From contig DHQV01000023.1 in assembly GCA_002408185.1 (NCBI GenBank), forward strand, positions 38,881-102,880: a stretch of DNA of 64,000 bases, given 5' to 3'. The notes beneath the pieces were generated by a model. That model did not search any database and was not told where the DNA came from. It worked only from the letters and a program-made list of their open reading frames with translations. Source of the DNA: Deltaproteobacteria bacterium UBA5329. GTDB taxonomy: Bacteria > Desulfobacterota > Syntrophorhabdia > Syntrophorhabdales > Syntrophorhabdaceae. Positions 18,942 to 28,305 of the stretch are shown piece after piece. The position numbers and the translations under genes are program-made. Each line of letters starts with the position of its first letter. Position 1 is the stretch's first letter.

Positions 18942-20045
18942 TCATATTTTCTGAAGTGTGTATTTTCTGGTTCCCAGTCCCAGTTTTTCGGCGTGGGCGA
19001 GTTGGACGCTCCAGTCTATACGTGGGTAGAGGGCGCGCCACTTGTCGGCCCCCGGGGCCGATATATCTTTGATAGCACATCCGGGCAGGGATACTTCGTT
19101 GTTGACCATGTCGCAGGACGCCTGGTCAATGGAAACTGGGTCGGCGGATGCAAGGATGCCGATATCGCGAACGATAGGCGAGTCACTGTGCGGATAACAG
19201 TCGCAGGCAGGGCTTACCTGTACCACGAAATTAATGAAAAGGGACTTTTTTGTCTTATTTTGCAAAGCACCTGCGGCGTACTCCATCATCTTTTTCTGGA
19301 ATATGTCGGGATGCTCGTTCCATTGGATCTCTATGGCATGCGAGGGGCAGATAAGAATACATTCGCCGCATCCGATGCACTTCTTCCCGTCGATGGAAGC
19401 CTTCTTTGATTCGACCCAGATGGCACCCGACGGACAGTACCCCTTGCACAACTTGCATCCCTTGCAATTTTCCGGGTTTACCTTCGGGGCGACGGTAGAG
19501 TGCTGAACGAGCTTGCCCTCTCGCGTCGCACACCCCATGCCGATGTTCTTCAGAGCCCCGCCGAACCCCGACAGCTCATGAGCCTTAAAATGGGTAACCA
19601 CCACAAGCGCATCGGCATCGGCGATCTCTTTGGCTATGTGCACCTCCCTAAGGACCTCTCCATCGATGGCGACCCTGGCGCCGCTCATGCCGCGCAGGCC
19701 ATCTGCTATTATCAGTGGGCATTCAACGCATGAATAATCGAAACCGTTTTGTATCGCTGTGGCGAGATGGTTTACCGTATCGCTTCGGGAGCCCGTATAG
19801 AGCGTATTCGTATCGGTGAGGAAGGGTTTGCCTCCCGCTTCCTTCAACCGCTTTACAATACTGCGCAGGAATACCGGCCTTACATAGGTTGTATTGCCCG
19901 CTTCACCAAAATGAAGCTTCACCGCAACGAGGTCGTGCTTTCTGATCTTTACATCGATCTTCGATCTGTTCATAAGATCGACAACCTTGTCGAGGAGATT
20001 GCGATTCGGTGTCGTGCGCAAATCCGTGAAGTATACCTTGCTCAT
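18942..20045 (-). CDS. DUF362 protein with two [4Fe-4S] ferredoxin clusters
   Basis: A 367-residue cytoplasmic protein. The first half is a DUF362 region with KLHFGEAGNT and VVVTHFKAHELSGFGGALKN. A bacterial ferredoxin domain follows around residues 190-245, with two CxxCxxCxxxC clusters (CKGCKLCKGYC and CIGCGECILIC). DUF362 continues to the C-terminus. The family is common in anaerobes; its reaction is unknown, and electron transfer is inferred from the clusters. GGAGCC precedes ATG 20045, and a good sigma70 promoter lies at 20078-20107. Confidence 0.9.
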   Translation of the reverse strand: MSKVYFTDLRTTPNRNLLDKVVDLMNRSKIDVKIRKHDLVAVKLHFGEAGNTTYVRPVFLRSIVKRLKEAGGKPFLTDTNTLYTGSRSDTVNHLATAIQNGFDYSCVECPLIIADGLRGMSGARVAIDGEVLREVHIAKEIADADALVVVTHFKAHELSGFGGALKNIGMGCATREGKLVQHSTVAPKVNPENCKGCKLCKGYCPSGAIWVESKKASIDGKKCIGCGECILICPSHAIEIQWNEHPDIFQKKMMEYAAGALQNKTKKSLFINFVVQVSPACDCYPHSDSPIVRDIGILASADPVSIDQASCDMVNNEVSLPGCAIKDISAPGADKWRALYPRIDWSVQLAHAEKLGLGTRKYTLQKI

Positions 20046-20077
20046 AATGGCTCCTTTTTTATTCACATTACAGGGAA

Positions 20078-20107
20078 ATTATGTTAGAAGTAAAACACTT
20101 TTGTCAA
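20078..20107 (-). promoter_or_regulatory. Sigma70-type promoter for the DUF362 gene
   Basis: On the minus strand, TTGACA and CATAAT are separated by 18 bases and point to a short leader before the start at 20045. The -35 is a perfect consensus. Confidence 0.6.
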
Positions 20108-20127
20108 CATGTAAGGAGGTTTTACGG

Positions 20128-21306
20128 ATGCTAAATCTTTCGGATAAGCACGGCATGATACAGAAAATAGCTGAAAAATTAGCAAAGGAAAAAGTTGCCC
20201 CGAGGGCAAAAGAGATAGATCAGACAGGCGCATTCCCTTGGGACCTTGTGGACATCTATAAGAAACATGGCTTCCTGTACCTTATGCTCCCCGAGAAGTT
20301 CGGGGGCCTCGACGGTGACATTACATCCCTGTGTCTCGTGATTGAGGAACTGGCAAAAGTGTCCGGTGCATCGTCCCTTGTCCCGCTTGCACATAACGTC
20401 GGGATTATGCCCATAATGGTAGCGGCAAATGAGGAGCAAAAAGAATATATATACAACAAAATATGTGAACCCGATAAGATGTACCTCGTTGCATTTGCCC
20501 TGACCGAGCCCGATGCAGGTTCGGACGCGTCCCACATGAGGACCACGGCAGTAAAGGAAGGGGACCACTATTACCTTAACGGCAAGAAATCAATGATAAC
20601 TAACGGGGCGAATGCCCAGTTCTATTCTGTGTTTGCTGCCACTAATCCTTCGAAACGGACGCAGGGCATATCCGCCTTTTACGTCGAAAAGGATTATCCC
20701 GGTGTCATTATCGGCAAAAGCGAAGACAAGATGGGGATGATCGGGTCGGACATAACCGAACTTATCTTTGACAACGTGCGGCTGGAAAAGGAAAACCTGC
20801 TCGGCAAAGAGGGGCAGGGATGGGATATCGCGATGTCGACACTGAACCTCTCGAGGCCGGCTGTCGGTGCTCAGGCTGTCGGCATAGCACAGGGTGCCCT
20901 GGATTTTGCAGTGGAATACGCCTGGAAAAGGGTGCAGTTCGGGCAGAAACTGGCCGATTTCGAGGGTATCCAGTTCATGGTGGCGGATATGGCCACAGGT
21001 GTGGAGGCTGCGCGGGCACTCGTCTATGACGCCGCCCATCTACTCGACATGAAGGTGTATGAAAGGGACAAGATGAGCGCCATCGGTGTCGACAAGCTTT
21101 CGGCCATGGCAAAGGTATATTCGGCCGATGTGGCGATGAAGGTCACGACCGATGCGGTCCAGATACTGGGCGGGTATGGTTACACGAAGGAGTATCCTGT
21201 AGAGAGAATGATGCGCGATGCAAAGGCAACTCAGATATATGAAGGCACGAACCAGGTGCAAAGGATAGTCATCGCCCGCGATATCTTCCGTAACTTCATG
21301 TCATAG
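20128..21306 (+). CDS. Acyl-CoA dehydrogenase
   Basis: A 392-residue FAD enzyme that makes trans-2-enoyl-CoA, passing electrons to an electron-transfer flavoprotein. It has the flavin/substrate segments ALTEPDAGSDASH and MITNGANA, the QFGQKLADFEGIQF helix, and the catalytic base Glu372 in YEGTNQVQR. The preference (butyryl, branched or aromatic side-chain acyl-CoA) cannot be read from sequence alone. GGAGG before ATG 20128 sets the start. No electron-transfer flavoprotein or hydratase genes adjoin it, so it is a single transcription unit ending at a strong terminator. Confidence 0.93.
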   Translation: MLNLSDKHGMIQKIAEKLAKEKVAPRAKEIDQTGAFPWDLVDIYKKHGFLYLMLPEKFGGLDGDITSLCLVIEELAKVSGASSLVPLAHNVGIMPIMVAANEEQKEYIYNKICEPDKMYLVAFALTEPDAGSDASHMRTTAVKEGDHYYLNGKKSMITNGANAQFYSVFAATNPSKRTQGISAFYVEKDYPGVIIGKSEDKMGMIGSDITELIFDNVRLEKENLLGKEGQGWDIAMSTLNLSRPAVGAQAVGIAQGALDFAVEYAWKRVQFGQKLADFEGIQFMVADMATGVEAARALVYDAAHLLDMKVYERDKMSAIGVDKLSAMAKVYSADVAMKVTTDAVQILGGYGYTKEYPVERMMRDAKATQIYEGTNQVQRIVIARDIFRNFMS

Positions 21307-21347
21307 GAATGCCCGCCACAGCGCCCGACATCAAAATGAATGACAAA

Positions 21348-21381
21348 AAAGCCCGGATAATCGACGAATTATCCGGGCTTT
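21348..21381. terminator. Bidirectional intrinsic terminator
   Basis: A perfect 14-bp stem (AAAGCCCGGATAAT with its complement) closes a six-base loop and is bounded by A and T runs. It serves the convergent acyl-CoA dehydrogenase and GYD genes. Confidence 0.9.
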
Positions 21382-21399
21382 AAAATTTTCCTATTCTCG

Positions 21400-21684
21400 T
21401 TATCCCATTTTTTCCACGAATTCGAATACGGGTATAGCGGATAGCGTCGTGATCTCGACTGTGCCGCGCGAGCCGAACTCCGTGGAAACGCGGGCTATCG
21501 TCTCGTTGTCGGGAGCTTCAACAATGTTTATGAAATCGTATTTTCCCAACACTGCGTACTGAGCAAGGACCTTCGCTCCCATTTTTTCGATCTCCTGATC
21601 GACCTCTTTGATCCGTTCAGGATGGTTCTTGATCGTTTTGCGCCCCTCATTGGTCAATTTGCTGACGAGAATGTATATCGGCAT
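21400..21684 (-). CDS. GYD-domain protein (copy 1)
   Basis: A 94-residue soluble protein of the GYD family, named for a Gly-Tyr-Asp motif (LGKYDFINIVEAPDN). It begins MPIYILVSKLTNEGRKTIK. The fold is ferredoxin-like, similar to the Lrp/AsnC effector domain. Function is unknown, although small-molecule or metabolite binding has been proposed for the fold. ATG 21684 follows GGGGTG; a longer in-frame start lacks a ribosome site. A close paralogue is at 49883-50167. Confidence 0.88.
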   Translation of the reverse strand: MPIYILVSKLTNEGRKTIKNHPERIKEVDQEIEKMGAKVLAQYAVLGKYDFINIVEAPDNETIARVSTEFGSRGTVEITTLSAIPVFEFVEKMG

Positions 21685-21712
21685 ATGATCACCCCTATTT
21701 ATTTTTGACAAT

Positions 21713-21740
21713 ATTATAATAAGGGGTCGCCATATTGCAA
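21713..21740 (-). promoter_or_regulatory. Promoter for the GYD gene
   Basis: Minus-strand TTGCAA and TATAAT are 16 bases apart, about 30 bases before the start codon. ACCCC and GGGGT half-sites flank the -10 region as a loose inverted repeat. Confidence 0.5.
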
Positions 21741-21796
21741 GACGTTTTTCCGCAAAGATCACCCGGGGAACGAGCGCGCACGCATGACGTAGATGG

Positions 21797-21825
21797 TTGA
21801 AACTTCATCGGTATTGTAGTATCAT
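21797..21825 (+). promoter_or_regulatory. Promoter for ctpA
   Basis: TTGAAA and TATCAT are spaced by 17 bases, with a GGAGG ribosome site and ATG following within 20 bases. Confidence 0.5.
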
Positions 21826-21843
21826 CATCAACACGGAGGTAGC

Positions 21844-23157
21844 ATGAGCAAAAAAACCAAGGTCTTCTTAAGCCTCTTTTTTGTGTCCGTCTTTCTCCTC
21901 GGGATCCTGATCGGTGCCCAGGGTAAAAAGACGGCGCAGGGAGGGGAGAACAAGGAGATTTATGAATACCTGAGGACTTTCTCCGATGTCATTGACCTTG
22001 TCAAGCGCAATTATGTAGAAGAGGTCAAGGATAAGGATATCGTATATGCCGCAATCAAGGGCATACTCGAGTCCCTCGATCCGCATTCATCATTTCTTCC
22101 GCCTGATATGTACAAAGAGATGCAGACCGATACGAAAGGGGAATTTGGTGGGATAGGGATCGAGATCACGCTCAAGGACGGTTTTCCGACAGTTATTACG
22201 CCGATAGAAGACACACCGGCCTTCAAGGCCGGCATGAAGGCGGGCGATCACATCGTCAAGATCGACGGGAAAAATACGAAGAATATGAGCCTGATGGACG
22301 TCGTGAAACTCATCAGGGGACCGAAGGGCAAGGCTGTTACGCTGACAGTTGCCAGGGAAGGGACCCAGGGGCTGAAGGAATACACGGTCGTCCGTGACAC
22401 GATAACCGTCAAAAGCGTCAAATTTCGAATGCTTTCCGATGACTATGGATACATCCGGCTGGCACAGTTCCAGGAGAAAACGTCGAAAGACTTGGACAAT
22501 GCGCTGAAAGAGCTCGAAAAAGACAACAAGGGCAAGCCGCTTAAAGGATTAGTCCTTGACCTGAGGAACGATCCGGGGGGCCTTCTTGAACAGGCTGTAG
22601 AGGTGTCGGACAAGTTTCTTTCAGAAGGCCTTATTGTATCGATCGAAGGAAGGGCAGGCAAGCGCGGCGCGGACGAGAACAAGATGAAATTTTATGCACA
22701 GAAGAAGGGCGTCAAATACGCAGGCCCTATGGTCGTTCTCGTTAACGAGGGCAGCGCAAGCGCTTCAGAGATCGTTGCCGGGGCGTTGCAGGATTACAAG
22801 CGCGCTGTCATCGTGGGCACAAAGAGCTTTGGAAAAGGTTCGGTCCAGACCATATTCCCGCTTGGCGACGGCTCCGCAGTGAGGCTCACGACGGCGAAAT
22901 ATTATACACCGAAGGGCAGGTCGATCCAGTCAGAGGGCATTGTCCCGGACATTACGGTTGAGAACAATTTCGTAAAATCACGGGAAAAGATGACCCCGCT
23001 TACCGAAAAAGACCTTGAGAAAAAAACGGATAGAAATCCTGTCCCGAAAAGGCCGGAAGATTTTTCGATCAAGAATCTCGAAGATGAGGATTTTCAGCTT
23101 TACATGGGTTTTCAGATCTTAAAAGGTTGGGAGGCGCTAAGGGGTAAGGCCTCCTGA
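21844..23157 (+). CDS. ctpA: Carboxyl-terminal processing protease (S41 family)
   Basis: A 437-residue periplasmic serine protease that trims or degrades exported proteins from their C-termini. An N-terminal hydrophobic segment acts as signal or anchor. A PDZ domain spans about residues 90-165 and includes GGIGIEI and the DHIVKIDG loop. The catalytic dyad is Ser306 in GSASASE and Lys331 in SFGKGS, at the expected 25-residue spacing. The C-terminal region after DITVEN is typical. A terminator follows immediately. Confidence 0.95.
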   Translation: MSKKTKVFLSLFFVSVFLLGILIGAQGKKTAQGGENKEIYEYLRTFSDVIDLVKRNYVEEVKDKDIVYAAIKGILESLDPHSSFLPPDMYKEMQTDTKGEFGGIGIEITLKDGFPTVITPIEDTPAFKAGMKAGDHIVKIDGKNTKNMSLMDVVKLIRGPKGKAVTLTVAREGTQGLKEYTVVRDTITVKSVKFRMLSDDYGYIRLAQFQEKTSKDLDNALKELEKDNKGKPLKGLVLDLRNDPGGLLEQAVEVSDKFLSEGLIVSIEGRAGKRGADENKMKFYAQKKGVKYAGPMVVLVNEGSASASEIVAGALQDYKRAVIVGTKSFGKGSVQTIFPLGDGSAVRLTTAKYYTPKGRSIQSEGIVPDITVENNFVKSREKMTPLTEKDLEKKTDRNPVPKRPEDFSIKNLEDEDFQLYMGFQILKGWEALRGKAS

Positions 23158-23176
23158 CACATGTCAGGACGATCAT

Positions 23177-23216
23177 AAACGGGTGAAACTTTTTGCAGGT
23201 TTTACCCGTTTTTTTG
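23177..23216 (+). terminator. Intrinsic terminator after ctpA
   Basis: AAACGGGTGAAAC pairs with GTTTTACCCGTTT (one G-U), followed by a run of seven Ts. Confidence 0.85.
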
Positions 23217-23291
23217 ACCCCCGCCCTTCCTGCATTATCTTTTGAAGAACGACGGTTGGGCGTTCACACACAACATACTTAAGGAGGGCAA

Positions 23292-24515
23292 ATGAAGCCG
23301 ATAGAGATCAAACCGGATATCTACTGGGTTGGAGTGGTTGATTGGGCAGTGCGGGACTTTCATGGCTATATCACACAGAATGGCACTACCTACAACAATT
23401 ACCTTGTTCTGGACGAACAGGTAACTCTCCTGGATACGGTCAAGCACGATTTTGATATGGTTGGGGTAGAAAATATCAGGCGTGTTGTTGACCCGAAGCA
23501 GATCAAGAACATTGTCATCAACCACATCGAACCCGACCATGCGAGCAGTATAGGCACGATCATGCAACATACACCTGATGCAACGATCTATATCACAGAG
23601 CGTGGGAAAAAGGGACTGGACCGGCATTTCGACACGACGGGCTGGAAATTCAAAGTCGTAAAGAGCGGGGATACACTGGCTACCGGGAAATACACCCTTA
23701 CTTTTCTGGAAACACCCATGCTTCACTGGCCTGATTCCATGGTAACGTATATCAAAGAGGCAAAGCTCCTGATATCCCAGGATGCCTTCGGTCAGCACAT
23801 GGCATCGGCCGCCAGATTCGATGACGAGTTCTTTTCCTGTCATTCCCAGTTCGAACTCGATGATGCGATCGTCGATTATTATGCAAATATCCTGATGCCG
23901 TTCGGAAAATTGATCCAGACGAAGATAGAAGAAGTTGTGAAGCTCGGCCTTGAGATCGATATGATAGCCCCGGACCACGGTGTCATATGGCGAAAAGACC
24001 CCGGGTACATCCTTAACCGGTACCTCGAGCTTGCCAAAGGGAAGGCCGACCTCAGTGCCGTTGTAATTTACGATACGATGTGGCACTCGACCGAACTGAT
24101 GTCCGATCCCATCATGAATGGTATAAAGGATGAAGGAGTACCATGCAAGATCATAAAATTGAGGGCTTCCCCAATGAGCGCTGCAATAAAGGAGTTTTGG
24201 AGATCACGTGGTTGTCTTATCGGCACGCCGACCATAAATAATGTCATGTTCCCATCGGTCGCGGAGTTTCTCTACCATCTTGGAGGCTTGAGGCCGAAAG
24301 ACAGGATGATAGGAGGGTTCGGAAGCTTCGGTTGGGGCGGAGGGGCAGTCAAAGAAGCCTATGCCAGGTTCGCGCAGATGGGGCTTGAAATATTTGAGCC
24401 CGGGCTGCAGGTTATGTATAAGCCATCGAGCGAAGATATGGACAAGTGCTATGAATTCGGTCAGAATTTCGCGAAACGGTTGAAAGAATATCACGCGAAA
24501 TTCGAGAGCGCCTGA
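23292..24515 (+). CDS. Flavodiiron protein (A-type flavoprotein)
   Basis: A 407-residue cytoplasmic oxygen and/or nitric oxide reductase. The metallo-beta-lactamase-like half carries the diiron ligands in NHIEPDHAS, HWPDS, QDAFGQH and PDHG. The C-terminal half is a flavodoxin domain (YDTMWHST, GTPTINN and a GGFGSFGWGGGA loop) that binds FMN. There is no fused rubredoxin, so the donor is separate. GGAGGGC precedes the ATG. It stands next to rubrerythrin, giving an oxygen and peroxide defence pair. Confidence 0.94.
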   Translation: MKPIEIKPDIYWVGVVDWAVRDFHGYITQNGTTYNNYLVLDEQVTLLDTVKHDFDMVGVENIRRVVDPKQIKNIVINHIEPDHASSIGTIMQHTPDATIYITERGKKGLDRHFDTTGWKFKVVKSGDTLATGKYTLTFLETPMLHWPDSMVTYIKEAKLLISQDAFGQHMASAARFDDEFFSCHSQFELDDAIVDYYANILMPFGKLIQTKIEEVVKLGLEIDMIAPDHGVIWRKDPGYILNRYLELAKGKADLSAVVIYDTMWHSTELMSDPIMNGIKDEGVPCKIIKLRASPMSAAIKEFWRSRGCLIGTPTINNVMFPSVAEFLYHLGGLRPKDRMIGGFGSFGWGGGAVKEAYARFAQMGLEIFEPGLQVMYKPSSEDMDKCYEFGQNFAKRLKEYHAKFESA

Positions 24516-24556
24516 AACATAGTTTTGTGATCATCGAGAAAGGGAGGAGAGACGCT

Positions 24557-25054
24557 ATGTCAAAAACAGAAGAGAACCTTCAGGAAGCATTTGCGGGAGA
24601 ATCACAGGCCAACAGGAAGTATCTTGCCTTTGCAGCAAAGGCTGATGCGGAGGGCTTTAAACAGGTTGCTAAATTATTCAGGGCCGCTGCGGAGGCGGAG
24701 ACCATTCATGCCCATAATCACTTGAGGGAACTAAAAGGGATCAAGAGCACTAAAGATAACCTCGAGGAGGCAATTGGCGGCGAGACGCATGAGTTCAAAT
24801 CAATGTACCCCGCAATGATCGATGAGGCCAGGGCAGCCGGAAATAACGGAGCGGTCAGGACCTTTCAGTACGCGAATGATGTCGAAAAGGTGCATGCGGA
24901 CCTGTATCAGAAGGCCCTCGATAATCTCGGGAAGAACGAGGACGTGGACTACTGGGTATGCAAGGTTTGCGGCAACACGGTAGAAGGGGCCGAGCCACCC
25001 GATGAATGCACTATATGCAAGGCAAAGAAAATGGCGTTTTATAAGGTAGGTTAG
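24557..25054 (+). CDS. rbr: Rubrerythrin
   Basis: A 165-residue peroxide-reducing non-haem diiron protein. The N-terminal four-helix domain carries the ligands (AFAGESQANRKYL, AEAETIHAHNH, GGETHEF and a later VEKVHADLY). The C-terminal rubredoxin-type iron site uses CKVCG and CTICK. Start 24557 follows a strong AGGGAGGAGAG. It lies 41 bases after the flavodiiron gene with no terminator between, so cotranscription is likely. A hairpin at 25077-25102 ends the unit. Confidence 0.95.
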   Translation: MSKTEENLQEAFAGESQANRKYLAFAAKADAEGFKQVAKLFRAAAEAETIHAHNHLRELKGIKSTKDNLEEAIGGETHEFKSMYPAMIDEARAAGNNGAVRTFQYANDVEKVHADLYQKALDNLGKNEDVDYWVCKVCGNTVEGAEPPDECTICKAKKMAFYKVG

Positions 25055-25076
25055 CGTAGAATATCAGAATAACGGG

Positions 25077-25102
25077 CCGGGAAAGCATTTGAGCTTTCCC
25101 GG
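25077..25102 (+). terminator. Hairpin after rubrerythrin
   Basis: CCGGGAAAGC, ATTTGA loop and GCTTTCCCGG form a perfect 10-bp stem. The T tract after it is weak. Confidence 0.6.
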
Positions 25103-25125
25103 TATTATCCTGTGCGGGGGCGATA

Positions 25126-25695
25126 GTGAGAATTCTCGTTTTTAATGGAAGTCCCAGAATTCTGGGCAATACCGACCTTCTTGTTCAATCGGCATTGAAG
25201 GGCATCGACCGGGCGGTAAACGAGGTCGATTATTTCAGGCTCAATGACATGGACATCAAACCGTGTCAGAATTGCGGCGGATGCACCGATACCCGTGTAT
25301 GTGTTATCAAGGATAAGATGCAGCAGATATACCCGGCCATCCGAAAAGCCGACCGGGTTATACTGGCGTCCCCGATATATTTCAGCGGATTGTCCGCACA
25401 GGTGAAGGCCATGATCGACCGGTGCCAGCCTTTTTGGTGCGAGAAATACATCCACAATATGCCTATCCAGAGAAAGGTCCACAGAAAAGGTCTTCTCGTA
25501 CTGGTAGGAGGTATGAAGAGGCAGATCGGGGCTGAATGCTCCGATGCGACAGCGACGGCCTTTTTCAGGAGCATCAGCGTCGAAGAGCACAGGACCCTGG
25601 CTTACCTGGGGATAGACAATAAGCCAGGCATTAAGGACCATCCTACAGCCTTGCAGGACGTTTACGAAGCCTCGAGATACCTGTCTACGCACTAG
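25126..25695 (+). CDS. NADPH-dependent FMN reductase / iron-sulfur flavoprotein-like protein
   Basis: A 189-residue flavodoxin-fold protein. The N-terminal FNGSPRILGNTD is the FMN-phosphate loop, and ASPIYFSGLSAQVK is the second flavin-binding loop. Cysteines in CQNCGGC and CVIKD lie where iron-sulfur flavoproteins bind a [4Fe-4S] cluster, though the spacing is not diagnostic. The start is GTG 25126 with no strong ribosome site. It lies next to rubrerythrin and the flavodiiron protein, so it may supply electrons there (inference). Confidence 0.82.
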   Translation: MRILVFNGSPRILGNTDLLVQSALKGIDRAVNEVDYFRLNDMDIKPCQNCGGCTDTRVCVIKDKMQQIYPAIRKADRVILASPIYFSGLSAQVKAMIDRCQPFWCEKYIHNMPIQRKVHRKGLLVLVGGMKRQIGAECSDATATAFFRSISVEEHRTLAYLGIDNKPGIKDHPTALQDVYEASRYLSTH

Positions 25696-25814
25696 TCCCT
25701 GCGTTTTCAGGAATTGACGGTCAATAATCGTGACAGAAGTGTGCTCATCTTGCGATAAACCTCTTTTTTCTTGAATAGGTCCGCCCCGGCCACCGAGGAG
25801 ATTGGCCTGCTCCG

Positions 25815-25843
25815 TTGACATAAACGTATCGGCATAGTATAAA
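25815..25843 (+). promoter_or_regulatory. Sigma70-type promoter for feoAB
   Basis: Perfect TTGACA, a 17-base spacer and TATAAA, 28 bases before the feoAB start. No clear Fur-box palindrome overlaps it. Confidence 0.75.
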
Positions 25844-25870
25844 CAAACTCGTAATGAAAGGCTTGAACTC

Positions 25871-28111
25871 ATGAGCGAAGAATTGCTCCCCGTAAACTCA
25901 CTTGAGGAGGGACAGGAAGCCGTGGTCCGCCTTTTATCCGGAGGCGAGGGTCTTACCGGGCGCCTAGCGTCGATGGGCATCATCCCGGGGAGCCGGATAA
26001 AACTTCTCAGGAAGAGCCGCGGCCAGATAATCGTCCTGGCGTCCGACACGCGTGTAGCGCTCGGCAAGGGACAGGCGGAAAAGATCCTTGTAAAGAGGGA
26101 GCAATACAGCGAGACCGAACCGCAAAGGGCTATGAGACGCCTGCTGGTCGCTTTCGCCGGGCAGCCGAACGTCGGTAAGACCACGGTTTTCAACCTGTTA
26201 ACCGGGCTTTCCCAGCATGTCGGCAATTGGCCCGGAAAGACGGTTGAAAGAAAAGAAGGCATCCATCGTACCGGCGATACGGAAATTAAGCTTGTCGACC
26301 TCCCGGGGACATACAGCCTGAGTTCCTATTCCGAGGAAGAACGGGTAACTCGTGAATTTCTCATACACGAACATCCCGATGTGACGGTGCTTTTTGTAAA
26401 TGCATCTGCCCTTGAAAGAAGTCTGTACCTTTTGACCGAGCTTCTCCTTCTCAGGTCGCCGGTTATCCTCGCGGTAAATATGCTTGACGTGGCAGAGAAC
26501 CAAGGTGTGCGCATCGATATCGAAGCCCTGGAGGCGTCGCTCGGCATCCCCGTCATCCCCACCGTGGCAACGAAGAACAAAGGCATCCGGGAATTGCTCG
26601 GCGAGATATTGAAGATCTCAAGCAACAAGGCGTTTTACCGGCCAAAAATACCACGCGTCACCGAGGACCACATTGACATATTTCATAAGATCTCGGTCCT
26701 GATGAAGGAGCACGTTCCTTTGCCGTATACCGTCGACTGGGTTGTGACCAAATTGATGGAGGGTGACAGCGAGGTTACCGAGATATTCGGGGGCCTTGTC
26801 CCCGTTTCGGTGTGGAATGAGATACAGGGTCTGCTCGTGGCCCACGAAGATGCCCTCCGGTCAGTCGTCGGCGGGCGGTACGACTGGATAGAGGACGCCA
26901 CGCGTGCCGCCGTGTCGCGGTTCAAGCGGGGCCAGGTCCTCATGACGGACCGCATCGACCACGTGCTCACCCGTCCGCTGACAGGAATACCCGTCCTGCT
27001 CGGGATCCTGGCGATCGTATTTGTCATGACATTTTTCGTCGGCTATCCGTTGCAAGGCCTTCTCGAATCACTGGTCTCATCGATCGGGTCGGGTGTTGAC
27101 AGAAGCCTGGTTGCCGAGCCACAATGGATGCGGGGTCTTCTTGTCAATGGCATAATCGGCGGGGCAGGCTCGGTGCTCACGTTTGTGCCGATACTGGCTA
27201 TCTTCTTTCTCATCATGTCTTTTCTCGAAAACGTGGGATACATGGCCCGTGCGGCATTTGTCATGGACAGGTTCATGCATATAATCGGCCTTCATGGGAA
27301 GAGTTTTTTACCAATGTGCCTGGGGTTTGGATGTAACGTCGCGTCGGTTATGGGTGCACGAATAGTTGAATCGCGTAAAGCAAGGCTGCTCACGATCTTC
27401 CTGACACCTCTCGTTCCCTGCACCGGCAGGCTCGCTGTTTTAACCTTCGTCACGGCAGCGGTTTTTGCCGGACACGGGCTCATAATGAGCTGGGTCCTTG
27501 TTTCCCTCAACATACTCATGTTGGGGGTGGCGGGAATGATAATCGGCCGGTTCGTTTTAAAAGAAGAACAGGTTCCGTTCATAATGGAGTTGCCCCTTTA
27601 CCATGCGCCTGATTTCCGGACCATCCTGATCGTTGTCTGGCAAAGGACGATAGCTTTCGTCAAAAAGGCGGGCACTGTTATACTCGTGTTCTCGATATTT
27701 CTCTGGATAATATCTAATGTACCGTCGGGGGGTATCGAAAACAGCATTCTAGGCAGGCTGGGGATGTTCCTGGAACCCATAGGAAAGCCTCTCGGCCTCG
27801 ACTGGAGAATGGTAGTGGCCCTTCTGTCGAGTGTCATAGCCAAGGAAAATTCCGTCGCAACACTGGGTATTTTGTATCATGTCGGCGATCAGGGATTGAT
27901 GAACGTTCTGTCAAACAGTATTCCCCATGCCTCGGCAGTGTCCTTTCTTGTGGTCCTGATGCTATTTATACCGTGTGCTCCGACAATAATCGTTATGAAA
28001 CAGGAAATGGCCGACAAGAAATGGTTCATTATATCCTTTCTCTTCATGCTCGTTCTTTCATACACCATGGGGATGGCAGCATACGGATTCGCCCGCGCGA
28101 TTGGAATATGA
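25871..28111 (+). CDS. feoB: Ferrous iron transporter, fused FeoA-FeoB
   Basis: A 746-residue inner-membrane Fe(II) importer. Residues about 5-78 are a FeoA SH3-like domain (LTGRLASMGIIPGSRI). The cytosolic G domain follows: G1 GQPNVGKT at 97-104, G3 DLPG at 143-146 and G4 NMLD at 203-206. The membrane part contains the Gate motifs, including CLGFGCNV and PLVPCTGR, and a C-terminal helix bundle. Separate feoA genes are more usual. A stop-free reading frame across the junction shows that the fusion is real. It stands in an iron and oxygen-defence neighbourhood. Confidence 0.95.
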   Translation: MSEELLPVNSLEEGQEAVVRLLSGGEGLTGRLASMGIIPGSRIKLLRKSRGQIIVLASDTRVALGKGQAEKILVKREQYSETEPQRAMRRLLVAFAGQPNVGKTTVFNLLTGLSQHVGNWPGKTVERKEGIHRTGDTEIKLVDLPGTYSLSSYSEEERVTREFLIHEHPDVTVLFVNASALERSLYLLTELLLLRSPVILAVNMLDVAENQGVRIDIEALEASLGIPVIPTVATKNKGIRELLGEILKISSNKAFYRPKIPRVTEDHIDIFHKISVLMKEHVPLPYTVDWVVTKLMEGDSEVTEIFGGLVPVSVWNEIQGLLVAHEDALRSVVGGRYDWIEDATRAAVSRFKRGQVLMTDRIDHVLTRPLTGIPVLLGILAIVFVMTFFVGYPLQGLLESLVSSIGSGVDRSLVAEPQWMRGLLVNGIIGGAGSVLTFVPILAIFFLIMSFLENVGYMARAAFVMDRFMHIIGLHGKSFLPMCLGFGCNVASVMGARIVESRKARLLTIFLTPLVPCTGRLAVLTFVTAAVFAGHGLIMSWVLVSLNILMLGVAGMIIGRFVLKEEQVPFIMELPLYHAPDFRTILIVVWQRTIAFVKKAGTVILVFSIFLWIISNVPSGGIENSILGRLGMFLEPIGKPLGLDWRMVVALLSSVIAKENSVATLGILYHVGDQGLMNVLSNSIPHASAVSFLVVLMLFIPCAPTIIVMKQEMADKKWFIISFLFMLVLSYTMGMAAYGFARAIGI

Positions 28112-28305
28112 ATAAAGTAAACAGTAAAAAACCAATTCTTATATCTCCTCAGAAAGATGGATATTTTCCAAAAAAGATGCAGGACGCGCAAAAAGGCCAG
28201 GTATAGTGGTATAATATGCGGTGCCGTAAATTGGTCACATTGCCGAAAAAGACCACGATAATGCCCTCTCGTAGAATATAATGTACACAAAAAACAGGAA
28301 ATTAC

